Below, piece by piece: positions 1 to 12,857 of a stretch of 64,000 nucleotides of DNA. Under the pieces are notes generated by a model, which saw only the letters and a program-made list of their open reading frames with translations, was not told the origin of the DNA and ran no database searches. Made by a program: the position numbers and the translations under genes. The stretch's first letter is position 1, and every line of letters starts with the position of its first letter. The DNA comes from Helicostylum pulchrum (lineage: Eukaryota > Mucoromycota > Mucoromycetes > Mucorales > Mucoraceae): assembly GCA_025677825.1 (NCBI GenBank), contig JAIXMO010000076.1:1-64000 (forward strand). The letters run 5' to 3'.

Positions 1-168
1 AAATTTGCTTATAGTATTTAACTGTAGTAATGATCATTATGCCAATTTTTCTTTAAATAAATTAATAGTCCATGCGTGCCATACACATACACAAAACACT
101 GGCTTTTAAAGCTAACATAAAAACCTTCAGTGTCCAAAAAAAAAAAAACTTCTTTTTCTTTTTTTAAA

Positions 169-2207
169 ATGTCAAAAAAAAAAGCCGATCAAGTAGATCC
201 TCAATCGTTATTTCAACAGTTTTCGCCTACATTGCATTTTGAAAGTTGTAAAGCGTCCAGCAAGGATCAATACTTTATTGTTGGTGAACAAGTTGTGCCA
301 GTTGCGAGAGATGCTTATTGGGACACTATTGTAAGAATGTATTAACCCAACAATAGAGACAAAACGAATAACCTTAAAAATTAGAGACGATGGACTTTAG
401 AACCTCAACTTGTGATTCCACCTATAGAAAAAGCAGAAATCAAATCAACTATACAAACTGACTTGGACTCTCATTCAGAAGAATCTCAGGAACCTATTGA
501 AACTATTGTCAGAGAGTTGATACCTACACGTAAAACAAAGGACGCTATTTTGAAAGAACGAGTCGAATATTTTGAAAATGGTAAACAAAAAATAATAATA
601 GATAGTGTGGACAATGGTTAAATCTCAAAATGAAAAATATAGATAGAGAGGCTCGAGTTGTTTATACGCCATTGATAGAGGAAGGAGCATCAGTACCATT
701 TTACTATCCAAAGGTAAAAAATAATAATATTGTTATAGTTATATTTAATTTTTGTTACTGATAGTTTTGACAGGTGAAAGCATATAGTTTTGTTTATGAT
801 GCTGGAAGTGATGAAGAATTCGGGTAAATAAAAAAAAAGGAGGAAGGTTTTTAAATGATACTAATTGGCATTTATAAAGAGCGGAAAAAGGGACATTAAG
901 ATTAGAGATCATTCCTTGCGAGCCATCCGAAGTAGCAGTATCAGATACTAAAATGGTAATTTAGAACTATTTATTTCTTGTTTATACTGCTCGATTGAAC
1001 ATGTCAATTTTTTTTAGCGGTATGCTTTAAAAGCCATTTTACATAAATTATTTAAATGGTGTATTCAAACAAGGTTAGGGTATACGAAAAAGGCACAACA
1101 TGATGTACTAGTTTCGAAAGAAAAATATCAGTTAATGTATCAACATATTAAATCAAAGTATGGTCCAGAATTAGTAGCGTAAGTAATTTAATATGTTAAA
1201 AAAGAGAAACATATTAATTTTTTTTTATATCAATTAGTAATTGGACTGAAAAAACTGATCCAAAAAAGTTTGTTTATGAAGATTTAGCTATTGCAAGTTA
1301 TTTACTTTGTTTATGGAAAGAAGAAGAAGTTAAAACCAAAAGGTAAAAAAAAAAAACTGAATTGGAAACCAAATTTTTTTAATCTTACTAATATTATTTA
1401 TTAGAAAGCAAACATTTGTAGATTTAGGTTGCGGAAATGGTTTATTAACGTTTTTGTTGGTCAGTGAAGGTTATGAAGGTTACGGTATAGATATTGCAGA
1501 TCGTAAAATATGGCCAGCTTTATGTAAAGATAATAAGGATATGCTTCGAGGTAAATCATAAATAAAATGTTTGCAGATGAGTTAATTAACTGAGTTTTTT
1601 TTATGTGTTAGTGGAAGCACTTTATCCAGCACAAATTAGTTACCCAAACACTGAATGGTTAATTGGAAACCATGCTGACGAATTAGTACCATGGTATATA
1701 ACATATACATAATTGTTAGTATTGCTTATATTTAATACGATTGGATTTTTTTTATTGATGCAGGATACCAATCATTGCTTCGAAATCAGGAGAGAATAGC
1801 AAGTAAGGAGATATATAGGTTTTTTTATTTTATTTTACAAAGAAAATATGTATTAATTCTTATTATGATGAAGATTTATGGTAATTCCTTGCTGTTTTTA
1901 TGGTCTTGATGGTACAAGATCTTTATCTTTACCAGAGTCAGAAACTCTTGGTAAATATAGAGCCTATACAAATTATATTAAAGAAATTGCTTCCAACGTT
2001 GGATATCACTGTGAAGAAGATTATTTAAGAATCCCAAGCACCAAAAATATTGCTATTATTGGTAGATTAAAGCAAGCTAATAATCCAAATAACAAATTGA
2101 ACAGATCAATCCAAGTTGCAAGTCAATCATTTATTCCTCGTAAAACTGACCGAGAAAAAGAAGAGGAAAGACAGGAGTTTTTAAAGAGACCAAAACTCGA
2201 AAAATAA
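169..2207 (+). CDS. TRM44: tRNA(Ser) Um44 2'-O-methyltransferase, TRM44 family
   Basis: Predicted SAM-dependent enzyme that 2'-O-methylates U44 of cytosolic tRNA-Ser. Eleven exons close in frame to 473 aa: 169-330, 385-580, 643-713, 774-823, 880-955, 1018-1178, 1238-1342, 1405-1550, 1612-1693, 1764-1802, 1874-2207. Seen in the translation: ARVVYTPLIEEG and VPFYYP in the N-terminal half, the SAM-binding motif I FVDLGCGNGLL near residue 276, GYGIDIADRK after it, and the late MVIPCCFYGLDGT block near residue 364. These are the TRM44 family signatures (established knowledge). The ATG at 169 follows a T-rich leader; a GTG further upstream was not used. The ten introns of 50-70 nt make it the most intron-dense gene here. 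It stands head-to-tail with the surface protein at 2279, only about 70 bp downstream. The family call is secure; each junction was chosen by eye. Confidence 0.9.
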
Positions 2208-2278
2208 ATAAACCACCTTTTTTTTTCCCTTTCTTTTTTTTAATTTTTTTTTTCTTGTTATTATTAATCTCATAAAAT

Positions 2279-3637
2279 ATGAGACTTTGTTATATTATAT
2301 TCACTAGTTTATTTTTATTTCAAGCCTTTCATGGTGTTCAACTACAATTATTAGGTAACGTAGGCCATGTTTTAAACGGTATATCTGACACAGATAAACC
2401 TTCTTCTGATTCACATTTACCTTCTGCTTCATCAAAAGAAGCTTCACCAGCTCCTTCTAAACCATCTTCTGCTGCGGTTACCACTCAAACAACTCCAGCT
2501 CCTGCGCCTTCTCCTCCACCCGCTAGCACTACTAGCTCGCCGCATCCTCCATCACCACCACCTCCTCCTCCACCACCACCACCAACTACTGTTACCACTA
2601 CTGAAAAGGCACCACCTGCTAATACACCCAAACCAGCAGACCCAACTACTGATGCTCCGCCTCCACCACCTCCACCATCTAGTAATACAGACTCACCCAC
2701 TACACATAATCCCCATAATCCACATAATACACCTGTAGTACCTAATACACCCGAACCCACTACATCTAATTCTTCAGGAGAATCTACGCCTAAATCGAAC
2801 AAGACACCTACAGAAAATAAGAAGAATACAGCTACTAAATCTAGTGATGATTCAGACTCCACAGATGAATCAGATAATGCTTCATCAACGAACATTGGTG
2901 GAGTAGTAAATAAATCTGCTGCAGACAATAATAAAAATACGTCAGGAAATAAGACAGGTACAATTGTCGGTGCAGTAGTTGGTAGTATTTGTAAGTTATA
3001 CCATGTAATATATATAGACTTCATTAACTCATATGTTTACTCCCTTTTTTTTATATACTTTTCTCCTTGAAAAGTCGGAGTAGCATTAATTGGCGGTGCA
3101 TTGACTTGGATAAATAGACATGGAGGTTGTGCTAAACGTAGTAACAAGCGTTCAGCAGATTTTGAAGACTTTGGATTAGCAGATACAGACTTTCCTCATC
3201 ATAGATCACCAGCTATGCAATCAGCACTTGTTACAAATGCTGCTGTTACTCCAGTATCTCCCACTATCCCTAGGCTAAACGAGCAAGGAAACTATTACGG
3301 CGGCGCAACTGAAGACGTTTATAATAATAATGGTAGTAGAGGATTTGTCCCACCTTATCAACCTCAATTAGAGACACAACCTTATTATTATCAACAGCAG
3401 CAACAGCAACAACAACAACAACAACAACAACAAGACGTTACAGGTTATTATGATGATGCTGGTTATTATTATGAAGGGCAACAACCAATGGCTGCAAATA
3501 ACACCAGTTATGATATGACTCAACAGTATCAACCATATAATAATACAACCGATCATACATATTCAGATCCATCCTATGGTACAGATCATTACTATAAACC
3601 TAATCAAGTAGATATAAAACCTCATCAATACATATAG
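2279..3637 (+). CDS. Pro/Ser/Thr-rich single-pass surface protein with polyQ tail
   Basis: Two exons (2279-2990, 3075-3637) give 424 aa. Residues 1-19 are a hydrophobic signal peptide. Residues about 35-205 are extremely Pro, Ser and Thr rich with several runs of prolines, typical of heavily O-mannosylated wall-spanning stalks. A Gly-rich transmembrane helix (GTIVGAVVGSIFGVALIGG) lies around residues 226-248 and is split by the intron. The cytoplasmic tail is Tyr, Asn and Gln rich, with an uninterrupted Gln run near residue 345. The layout resembles fungal wall-stress sensors of the WSC/MID2 type, but I see no WSC cysteine domain, so this is a topology call only. A long antisense ORF over the proline region is a codon-bias shadow. 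The precise role is unknown. Confidence 0.75.
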
Positions 3638-3790
3638 TGTACCTTTCTTTTATTTTAATATATATATTTATATAAAAAAAAAGCTCTTGATTTAGGAGTT
3701 AGGAGATCAAAAAAAAAAAAAAAAATTATAATAAAGGGTGAGAAGGGGAAGGAGGAGTAGGAGGACTAGGAGAGAGGGATTTTTTTTTCA

Positions 3791-5076
3791 TCATCTAAAT
3801 AAGCCGTTAAAGCGAACATTTGATGGTCTTGGGTTATTAGATCGGAAAAATACATTTGTTCCTTTACAGCTATTTACTACTTCCTGTACATGCATAGCAT
3901 ACCAATCGCGTTCAGCAATGTTCATATTCCAGGAGCTCTTTAAGGTTTTGTGTCCAAAACTTTTTTTAAATAACCAGATGACAGGCCATGTAATTATCCA
4001 AAGACAAGTGATAAAAAAGAAGAATCTGATATACTTGTTATCGATCCATCGTGATAAATCATGATCTGTCTTGACTATAATTTCATGGTTTTCCATTTGA
4101 AATGAAATCTCTATATTTTCATAAAATCCGCTATTACGAATAGCTGTTGTCAAAGCTGTATATAATAAGATATAAGTAGATTGTAATGCAAACATATGTA
4201 CTTAGTATATTTACCTCGCGTTAATCCACTGAAATCCCAATTGATTTCTTTTGTAAGCTTCAACTCTTTTAATATATTCTTTTCATGAACATAATCATTA
4301 CACAAGTCTCTCAAGTTTTTGATTTCACCTGTTTCTTTATCTGGTACAATGTAGACTCCTTGACATGTAGTAGATATTTGTTCACTAATGTTAAAATCAA
4401 AGTTAAAATCATCAATACGACGTGTGGTAGGTTGACGTTCTTGAACAAGTTCTCCCTCGCAATTTCGTCTACTTGTTGTCGTGTATTCTGTTTCTTCATG
4501 ATACCCTACATTTTTTTTAAATTAGTAAATATACAATATATCTTTTTTAAAAAATTTACCGTAAAAGTGTATTGTCATGCGTGGACGGTTATTATGTTGA
4601 TATAAGAATTGAACCAATGCTTCAGGATCGTTATTGATATGCTTATCTCTGGAAATAACACCCTCCTTTACCGTCTTGAATTTGGCTCGGTATAAAGAAT
4701 AATTGGGCGGGGCAGGCCGACCTGCAAATTCCGTATACTCTTGAGACCGAGATTGTATATTGCCAAGCAATGGTGCATCCGCTACACCATCAGTTGGATT
4801 ATCAACATAGGGTCCATAATCAGCTGTTGAGCCTTGTGATGATAAATTGGGATTGAAAGGTGGACTAGATGAATCCAATATATAGCCATCATAACTAAGT
4901 CTATTGGGTGGTGGTGAAGGTTCTGTCGCTGAGGAAGAAGGAACGACAGCTTCGTCATAAGGAGGAGGCGCCAATTCCATATTCTTTGGTGGTGCTGAAG
5001 GTGCGCTTGAGTTGGAAGAGGAAGGGAGTGAAGGTGAAGTGAAGGAATAATAAAAGGCGTTTTCTTTTTTTGACAT
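3791..5076 (-). CDS. Fungal membrane protein with PPxY motifs, function unknown
   Basis: Three exons (5076-4560, 4505-4215, 4155-3791) give 390 aa. The N-terminal 110 residues are Pro/Ser rich and disordered-looking, with two PPxY-type motifs (PPPYDEAV and PPNYSLY) that commonly bind WW domains of Nedd4/Rsp5 ubiquitin ligases. The middle contains RPRMTIHFYG and a WDFSGLTR block that look like a folded conserved domain. A single strongly hydrophobic helix (FFFFITCLWIITWPVIWLF) lies near residues 312-334. A basic and aromatic C-terminal tail follows (WNMNIAERDWYAMHVQEVV). I recognise the general architecture as a conserved fungal membrane protein but cannot name it. An adaptor role for a Rsp5-like ligase is inference from the PPxY motifs only. 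It is convergent with the gene ending at 3637. Confidence 0.75.
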
Positions 5077-5236
5077 GTGTAATAATAATAAGGGTTAGAG
5101 ATCAAAAAAAGAATACTCTTTTGCCAAGCATTTTATAAGGAAGAAAAAAAAAAGGCTGTAGGACAAAAAAAGTATTTATTTGGTAAGAGACATATGTTAC
5201 AGAATTAAAATTATTATAATATTATACATAAAAGTA

Positions 5237-7234
5237 TTATGGTAATGTTTTCTCTGAAAATAATGACGCAGAAGAAGAGGAAGAAGAATAGCATTCACTA
5301 TCAAAAGTCTCTATAATCGAAAAATATTAGCTTACAAACGTATATATATATGCAAAAAAAAAAATGTTCTCTTTTACCAGTCATTGCCCTGTTGTAATAA
5401 GTATCTGCTATACTTTTATCCGGTTGTTGACCAGTTAATCCCAGTTCATATATTTCTCCTACTCTTACAAGTGCATCGTGTTCATTATTATCAGCTGCCA
5501 TCTCCCAGTAAGTTAGCGCTTTAGTCATATCGTGTTCAGTTCCAACACCCTTCTCATAACATTTAGCAACAGTTACATAAGCTTCGCTTCCACCAGATTC
5601 TGCAATATCCAGCAGCATGTGGAACCCGGTCTTGGCATCTTGTGGTTTACGCCCCCAACTATTTAAATAATATAAGGCTACCATAATGCGAGCACATACA
5701 CCAGAAATAGTATTACTGACGTCACCTGCTGCGCTTTCAAACCACACAAACGCTTCTTCCCTCATATCTTCTGCCTCTTTTGGATCTGCAATCGTATCCG
5801 CCATCATATGCTTTAATTTACCAATGGCTAATTCGGCTAAACCGCCACCGTTTAATTGATAGGCTGATTCATACCATTGTAACGCTCTCTCGCTATCTTT
5901 ACCCAGTTCTTCTTTTAGATACCCTTCTTCAAAATAGTTACCTACCATTAACGCAGCTATAGCATCTCCTAATTGTGCCGATTCGCAGTAATAGGCAAAC
6001 GCACGTTTATAATCTTGTGCTACAATCATAATACCTTGAAACGAAAAACCCGTGTGCGATAAGTGACCCAGTTCTCTTAATGCGTCTGCAACTTGAAGTT
6101 TTCCTGCCAATTTGAATAACTCGTAACCAAATATATGATCTTGTTTATAATTCCAAACGATACGCGCTAATTCATAAGTTGCTAATGCATGACCTTGCTC
6201 TGACGCCTTGGAAAAGTATTTTTGAGCTGCAACCATGTTTTGTTCAAGTTTACCCAGACCGTTTAAATGAAATAGTCCTAACTGGTAATGCGACTCTCGA
6301 TGTCTTCCCTTTTCAGCTGCTTTTCTAAACCATTCTAAAGCACTGGTATGGTCTGTTTCCAAGGTACAATATATAACTCCTAGTCTCCACATGGCATCCA
6401 CATTTTGAGAAATAAGTACAGAGCGGCGGTACCATTCTTTTGCTAAAGATATATCACTGCTTGTTCCTCGACCAATCTCATAACACTGTCCGAGTATATA
6501 AAATGCTAACCCAAGACCTACTTTATTTTCAGATACTTTTTCATCATATTCTTGTTGCTTTAAATATGTTCCGGTTGGTTCTATAGCTTCTCTTTCGATC
6601 AGTTCTTGCAGCGCATTAAAATGATCTGTGTCGTTACGGTTGATCGTACCGTACCCTTGAAAATCGTACGAAATTAACATTACTTTGGCTTTGATATTAT
6701 TCGTTAAATCTACCGCCTTTTGAAACCAATACATTGCTTTTACGTGGTGATCCATTATGTTGCCTAGGATTTCACCCGACTTGATCATTGCCAATTCATA
6801 TGACGCAGCGGCTGCTTGCGTATAAAACGAAAGAGCCTTTTCAATATCTTTAAACACGACTGTACCAAGTCCGTTTTCATGTATAAGTCCTAATTGATAT
6901 AAGGATACGGTATCACCAAGTTCGGCGGCTTGTTCGAATAATTCCAAAATAGTTACACTACCGTCGTACTCATCGGATTCATTAGACATATCGTTTTCCT
7001 CTAAGAGTAAAAGTAAAGCTAATGCACGCATACAACCTGCATGGCCTGTACCTTCTTCGTATCTATGCTTTGCTTCTTCTTCTTCGTTTATAGATGTATA
7101 GTATCCGCCAAGTTCGTATGCTGCATCGTTATCTCCTTCATCGGCCGCAAAAGTCAACCAAGAAATACCTTCTGGTATTAGAACCTCTGTACCCAGACCA
7201 TATATTAGCATATAACCTAAATATAAAATTAAGT

Positions 7235-7270
<36 letters not shown>

Positions 7271-9945
7271 TGTTATATACATATATACCTAAATAGTATC
7301 TCATACGACGAGCTTGTATACTTGCATCTTCGGATAATTGACTCATATCATCTAGATCTGGTTTTAGGTCTTGCAAGTACTTGAAAGCCGAGAAATAATC
7401 TTGATCATCAATATAAAAGTTGACTAGTCTACAAAGTGAGCGCTGTCTAGCCCAATCGGTTTCTTTTTGATCTGTACAGGATATATACCAATCTAACGAC
7501 ACTTGCTTATTGGCTACGGTTCCTATTCCATGCTCTGAACAGTAACCAAGTATCTCATATACCTGTGCTAAATCTTGTGATTCCGATTGCATTTGAATTA
7601 ATAAAGCATATATTTGCGCTTGCTCTAGTTCGGTACCACATCCTTCAAACACGATAAGCTTTGATAACTCGATTTTCGCTTTCCAACAGATATTTGGTAC
7701 GCTGCTTGATTCTGATAGTCTACGATATACTTGTAAAGCTTCTTTTACCATTTCATTTCTATAATATAATTCAGCTAAATTCAATCCAGCACTAAAAAGT
7801 TAAGGGGAGAGAATATAGGGGAAAAAAACCAATAAGTATAAATTACACGATAAAAAAAAAACTCAAAATGTAACGTTACACTGAGTAACCTAGACTTTCC
7901 GCTTTCATTAAACAAGAAACAGCTTTTTCAAGATTGACAGGTTCGATGATACCATGTTCATAGAATTCTGATAGCGCATGCCAAGACATGGCATCGTTTT
8001 TTCCTGCAGCTTGTTGAAATAAATACATTGCCTTTTGTTGATCACCACCTTCAATTAAACCATTTTTATAGAATGTTGCTAACTCACGTAAAGCAGAAAC
8101 ATCATCTTGATCGATAGCCCTTGTTAACCATTCTACGCATTCAGTTGGGTTATCTAATAACCTAGCTAATCGCACCATGGCTAAGGTCATGTTATTTGAA
8201 GATGCTAATTTATACCAATAAATAGCTTTTTTAATATCGACATTTATATATAATCCATTTTCATAATAAAGTCCTACGCTATATTGCGCCGTTTTATGTC
8301 CTCGTTCAGCTGCTTTGATGTACCACCCAAATGCGGCTTCAGTATCTTTTATCAAATTACCATCGGATGTTGCGAATCCGTTGGAAAGCATATAGGCTAC
8401 TTGAAACTGACAGTCTATATCGTTTGAAATTGCACCCTTCATATACAAGCTATAGGCCTCTTCCAAATCACATTTGACCTCTTCGTACCATGCGGCTAAC
8501 CAATAATGTGATTCCGAAAAATCCGCTGAGGATAGATCCATTAGTTCTTTGACGGCCCAAACCATATCCCTTTTTACGCCACCCCAACCGTTATATCTGT
8601 ATCGTGCTACCATTAATCGTGCTGTACTACGTTGATACAGATACCCAAGACTCATTTTTAAAATTGAAATTTGGTCGACGTGGGTACTGTGAGATGCGAT
8701 TTCGAACCATTTTAATGCAAGTGCATGTTGATGTTTTGATTGATATAATTGTGCTAAAGCAATTTGAGAAGATAGTGAACCAGCTCTTGCAGCGCGTTCG
8801 TATGCATCCAATGTCTTTTCTGTATGAGCTATGAATCCTAACGATCGAATGTCTCCTTGTGATGCTGCTAGTTGAAATAAAATTCGTGATTGTTCTACGT
8901 TCTTTTCTATACCAATCCCTTCTGCATACATGATGCCTAAAGTGCGTTGAGCTGGAGCATATCCAAGGTGTGAGGATTTTGTCAAGTGGTCTAGTGCTTT
9001 GGTTGTATCTGGTGTTAGTCCCAACTCTCCCAAGTGATAATTGATACCGACCAAGTAATGTGCTAATGCTAATATGGATGGGTATGCAAAAGGGGATAAG
9101 GTAGCTCGCTTGTAATACTCGATTGCTTTTGAATTATCTTGTTCTACTAAAATGCCTTCTTCATGCAAAGAGCCAAGTCGAATTAAAGCACTTGCATTTT
9201 CCTGTTTGCGTACAAATGCATAAGTCTTTTATATATATATTTCTAGTAAAATTTAAATTACCTGACTTTTAGCTTTAGATAACCATTCTAGTGCATGATC
9301 TAATAAAGTTTGTTCTGAAATGACTTCGGTTTTTGTGGAATGAATTTGTTGTAAAAGTAAATTAGCAAGTGCTGTTTGAGCCTCCGCTAATCCTTGGTTT
9401 GCCGATCTCTGGTACCACAATTTGGCAGTTTCAATTGATTGTTTGACAAGTATGCCGCGATGATAATAGATGGCTAATATCAGCTGAGCATATTTATTTC
9501 CTTCATTTGCAGATACAGTCATATACTCTAAACCTTGCTCGGCCTTGTACTGTTTAAAATAAATAATAGACATGCGATATTTTGCTAAACTGGTATTGCA
9601 TTTATCAAAATATTCAAATGCTTTTTGGTTATGAGTAGTATCGTCATAGTAGCAAGCTAAAGGGTAATAGGATTCGGGATATTGACGTAGTTGATATAAT
9701 TCTCGAAAGCCTTGATCCTCGTTTTTTTTAGTACCTATTCCGTATAGTTTACACTGAGCCTTATGTACGCGTGTTAAAATAGTGTTGTCGTTGGTATTAG
9801 GTTTTTGATAAAATTCATTGTCAGTGACCATGGTAATAGAGGATGGTAAAACGTCAGATATAGTTTGGTTGATATAATAGTGCTTTAATAAGTGATGTGT
9901 TGTATCATAAAATTCCACTGTTAGTTTATTACTACTACTATCCAT
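5237..9945 (-). CDS. Giant SEL1-repeat (SLR) protein
   Basis: Five exons (9945-9262, 9201-7880, 7791-7289, 7216-5378, 5310-5237) close in frame to about 1473 aa. Nearly the whole length is SEL1-type alpha-helical repeats of about 36 residues, recognisable by recurring cores such as GLYYENGLY, LGLIHENGLGT, LGVIYCTLE, YELAR and AKEWYRRSV. These arrays act as protein-protein scaffolds in, for example, HRD3/SEL1L and the chitin synthase activator Skt5/Chs4. Here there is no signal peptide and no membrane helix, so an ER HRD3 role is unlikely and a cytosolic scaffold is inferred. Intron 3 (7217-7288) holds a 27-nt A run on the plus strand. The short last exon encodes a Ser-rich tail ending SLFSEKTLP. 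The first two introns fall between repeats, and I treat the three large ORFs as one gene because the repeat register continues across each junction. Confidence 0.85.
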
Positions 9946-11416
9946 TTATTATTTTAGAAGCAATAAAATAAAATAGAAAAGTTAAAGAAGAGGGAAAGAA
10001 GAAAGTTCTTTTTTGTTTTGTTTTTGCAGTTGTTATTTTAAATTGTCTAAAACAGGTACATCCTAATTTCTGAAACAAGAAAAAAAAGTTGTAGTACTTT
10101 TAATTTAAGAGACCGAGAACTGTTCACTCCGAAAAAAGAAAAAGAAAAGCAAACCTGTCGTCATTTAACTGTTTTCTTTTATCCGTTTGTGTGTGTATTA
10201 TCACGTATACTTTTAAAAAGAAAAGCTTATAATTATAGTCTTTTTTTCGTTTTGTAAAAAAAAAAAGTTCACGTATGAACATCTTTAGCAAAAAGCTAGT
10301 CATCAGCCCTCGGGTGGCGCAAAGAGACAGAAAGGATGATATAATCTTGTGTTTAAATACAAAAGGCGCGTAACAGATCCTTTCGATAGCACATAAAAGT
10401 AGAAACCGCACTATTGGATTTTTGTGGGGGGACCTCCCCCCCTTTTTCGTGCTGTATCAGAGGTGACCGCTTTCAATATGGCAGTTTGTACCTAAATGAA
10501 ACTACTCTTTTTCTCTTCTTGAAGCTGTCAAAATCCGACACTTTATTTATTTATTTATCAACACTAAACTACTTTGAAATCACAAATGGTTTTTTTTTGG
10601 AAAAAAAGAAAGTATATGAGCTTCTATATGTTTGTGTGGCTTATTTTATACCAAACGGTCGCTTTAAGATTTTTAATCATCTCTTTTTGGTACATGTATC
10701 GAAGAGAGTGGTACTAGTGTATACATTCAGAAATAGTCAATTTGGCAATTGATGCAAAAAGTATATACATATACATACCTACACACAATAAAGCTTTTAA
10801 CAATTTCTCTCAAAATACAAAAAAAAGGCCTTCTCATTCTTAAGGCATGCAAATTTATTTTTTTATCTTCACTAAATCGTTAAATTGGTAGTATTAAAAA
10901 GAGTAAACCCCATTATCTTTCTCAACAGTTGAACTACTTTTTGATTTATTTTTTAAAAAAAAACAAAAAAAAGGTCTCCTTTTTCTATCTTTTTATTTCC
11001 TTATGTGTTTTGCGTTTTTTTAGAAGAAAAAGAGTGGCGCTTCGATAAGGATTCCTGACTCTTGTCACACAAACGCGAGTCATAAGTATAAATACCTCTC
11101 TGTCTCTTTTCTTTTTAAATAAACTTAACTTACCTAGACTTAAAATATCTTAGTATTCACTTATTTGGTTTTTCTATATCCCTTTACTTTATCTTTCATC
11201 GCTTGGCTACCATCTGTATTAAATTACATTTCCTAGTCACCTTTCCAAAGATTCATTGTTGATATACACTCCAAAGAGTCCTGAACTATTATTTTTATCT
11301 AAGCTTTTACTTTATACGATTTATTGTATTACCCTCTCTCTATCACTTTATTTGATTATCCCCTTGTTTTAATAACATTGTTTAATAACCCCTTTGTGAA
11401 GACTAGACGTCCTAAT
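9946..11416. other. Intergenic region with T-rich promoters and a TATA box
   Basis: No convincing gene. It holds the upstream region of the SEL1 gene on the left. An imperfect G6/C6 inverted repeat lies near 10426-10443. A clear TATAAATA lies at 11087-11094, followed by about 320 bp of C/T-rich leader-like sequence before the relic at 11417. Short ORFs here have no recognisable domain. Confidence 0.5.
11087..11094 (+). promoter_or_regulatory. TATA box upstream of the 11.4 kb relic
   Basis: TATAAATA followed by a pyrimidine-rich stretch. It suggests that the now broken gene starting around 11417 once had, or still has, a Pol II promoter. No experimental support is visible in the sequence. Confidence 0.4.
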
Positions 11417-12330
11417 ATGAAGCTCAATCGAACAAATTGAAAGAGAAGAAACGGAGCAGGAATTATGCTCATTACATAATCCGTGTTGAGAAGAAGAAAC
11501 TCAAAAGATACCGAATTAAAGAAACTTCCGCACTTAGTGAATTAGACAGCAAGAAATGGCAGCTTAAAGTAAAGAAGGCCGAAGATCGCATAGTCCTATT
11601 GAATGACGAGTTATTGAAGGTAGGTTTAAAAGGATATATTTTATACATAGTACAACTAACGTATAATGTATATAGCCAATCAAAAAAACAGAACAATCTG
11701 AAGTACAGAATATTAATAACGTACAAGAGGACCCAAAAGACGAAGAATATTTAGATCAAGACTCTTCTAGGCGTAGACTTGGTCAGCTAAAAGCTATTGT
11801 CAAAAATCTGATTTTTACAACAGGCGATGCTATATCTAAAATAGACGTCGAGAACGAATGTCCAGATGCTACACCTGAAGAAATTTTGGTTTGCTTATCA
11901 ATTGTAAATACCTTGAAAAAGTTTCTTTCAGAAAAAAAAATTATCACGTCCTTGCATACCAGTTATATTTTTCTATCTTTGCGAATGATTTCTTGAAAGC
12001 CACTGGTTATTCTGAATTCACACGTAATCTATGCCCCCGGTCCTCTTTCTCGCATCTCAATTCATTACAGTTGGATGCTTCTTTGCTCTATCAACTCATG
12101 AACTAGAATTTGAATGACGAAGAAATCCGAGACACGTCTTCTACTGCACTGTATGTATACGGGTACAATAGCTAATATTTTGTTTAGGAAGTGACACCAA
12201 GAAAAAGCTCGTAATGCTCATAGGAGATAGGGGAACTGGAGTAGGATCACGGATTAAAGGTTTCAGAAGATACGGGGGGAAATGGAAAGAAGAGATCCAT
12301 ACAGAAGCCATATTTTTTTAATTCCTTTTA
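11417..12330 (+). pseudogene. Decayed TnpB/Fanzor-like ORF (probable)
   Basis: A broken coding region. Part one (about 11423-11937, one apparent intron 11620-11678) encodes a basic helical stretch (KKWQLKVKKAEDRIVLLND) and RRLGQLKAIVKNLIFTTGD. Part two, in another frame (11990-12105), encodes TGYSEFTRNLCPRSS and LQLDASLLYQLMN. Part three (12187-12320) encodes KKKLVMLIGDRGTGVGSRIKG and then RRYGGKWKEEIH before a stop. The order and the GDRGTG...KG...RYGGKW block resemble the RuvC-containing C-terminal half of TnpB/Fanzor-like proteins that are repeated in Mucorales genomes. The downstream Cys-rich and RDVNA segments are absent, and the frame is interrupted at least twice. No in-frame ATG starts part one. 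Family assignment is from memory of the motifs, not a search, so confidence is moderate. Confidence 0.45.
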
Positions 12331-12857
12331 TTTAGTGGCTGTACCTCTTTCGGGTGATTAATGCTGCTCGTAATGACATCAATTAAGTGTTTTTTGAACC
12401 GTCACAGTTTTTTTTTTTTTTTTTTTTAAAAAAAAATCTTCTTGGGGGCAGCCTTTTTGCCAACCCTTCTCATTTTTTTTATTTATTTAAAAACTTTAGT
12501 TCTTTTTTTTATCTCCAAGTTAAAAAGAAAAGAAAAAGAAAACCTTACACACCCAAAAAGCTATTAAAAAGAAAAAAAGAAAAAAAAGTTGTCAAATAAC
12601 TTGTACATGACATTAAATTTGAATCGAATATCCGAACAGAAAGACAGCATAGAGCAGCACCCATTACATCAATTTCTCAAAGTTAAAAAGAAGAACAAAT
12701 CTCTTTCTTAACTTCTTTTCCTTTAAATCTAACACATAACTAATAGATTTTCTTTTTTTTCTCTTTCAAAGAAAATATCCTCTTTTTTATTTTATTCTAT
12801 TTTTTTCCCTTATTCAATCTACCCTTTTTTTTACACTCTCACAAATAATTACTCATC

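Noticed and set aside
2485..3024. Minus-strand 179-aa ORF
   Set aside because: Antisense of the proline-rich surface protein; Gly/Val-rich translation is the mirror of Pro/Thr codons.
8690..8720. tRNA B-box-like GATTTCGAACC
   Set aside because: Lies within the SEL1 coding exon and no A box or cloverleaf can be formed.
10414..10752. 112-aa plus-strand ORF
   Set aside because: No domain, poor codon composition, lies in promoter-like DNA next to a G/C inverted repeat.
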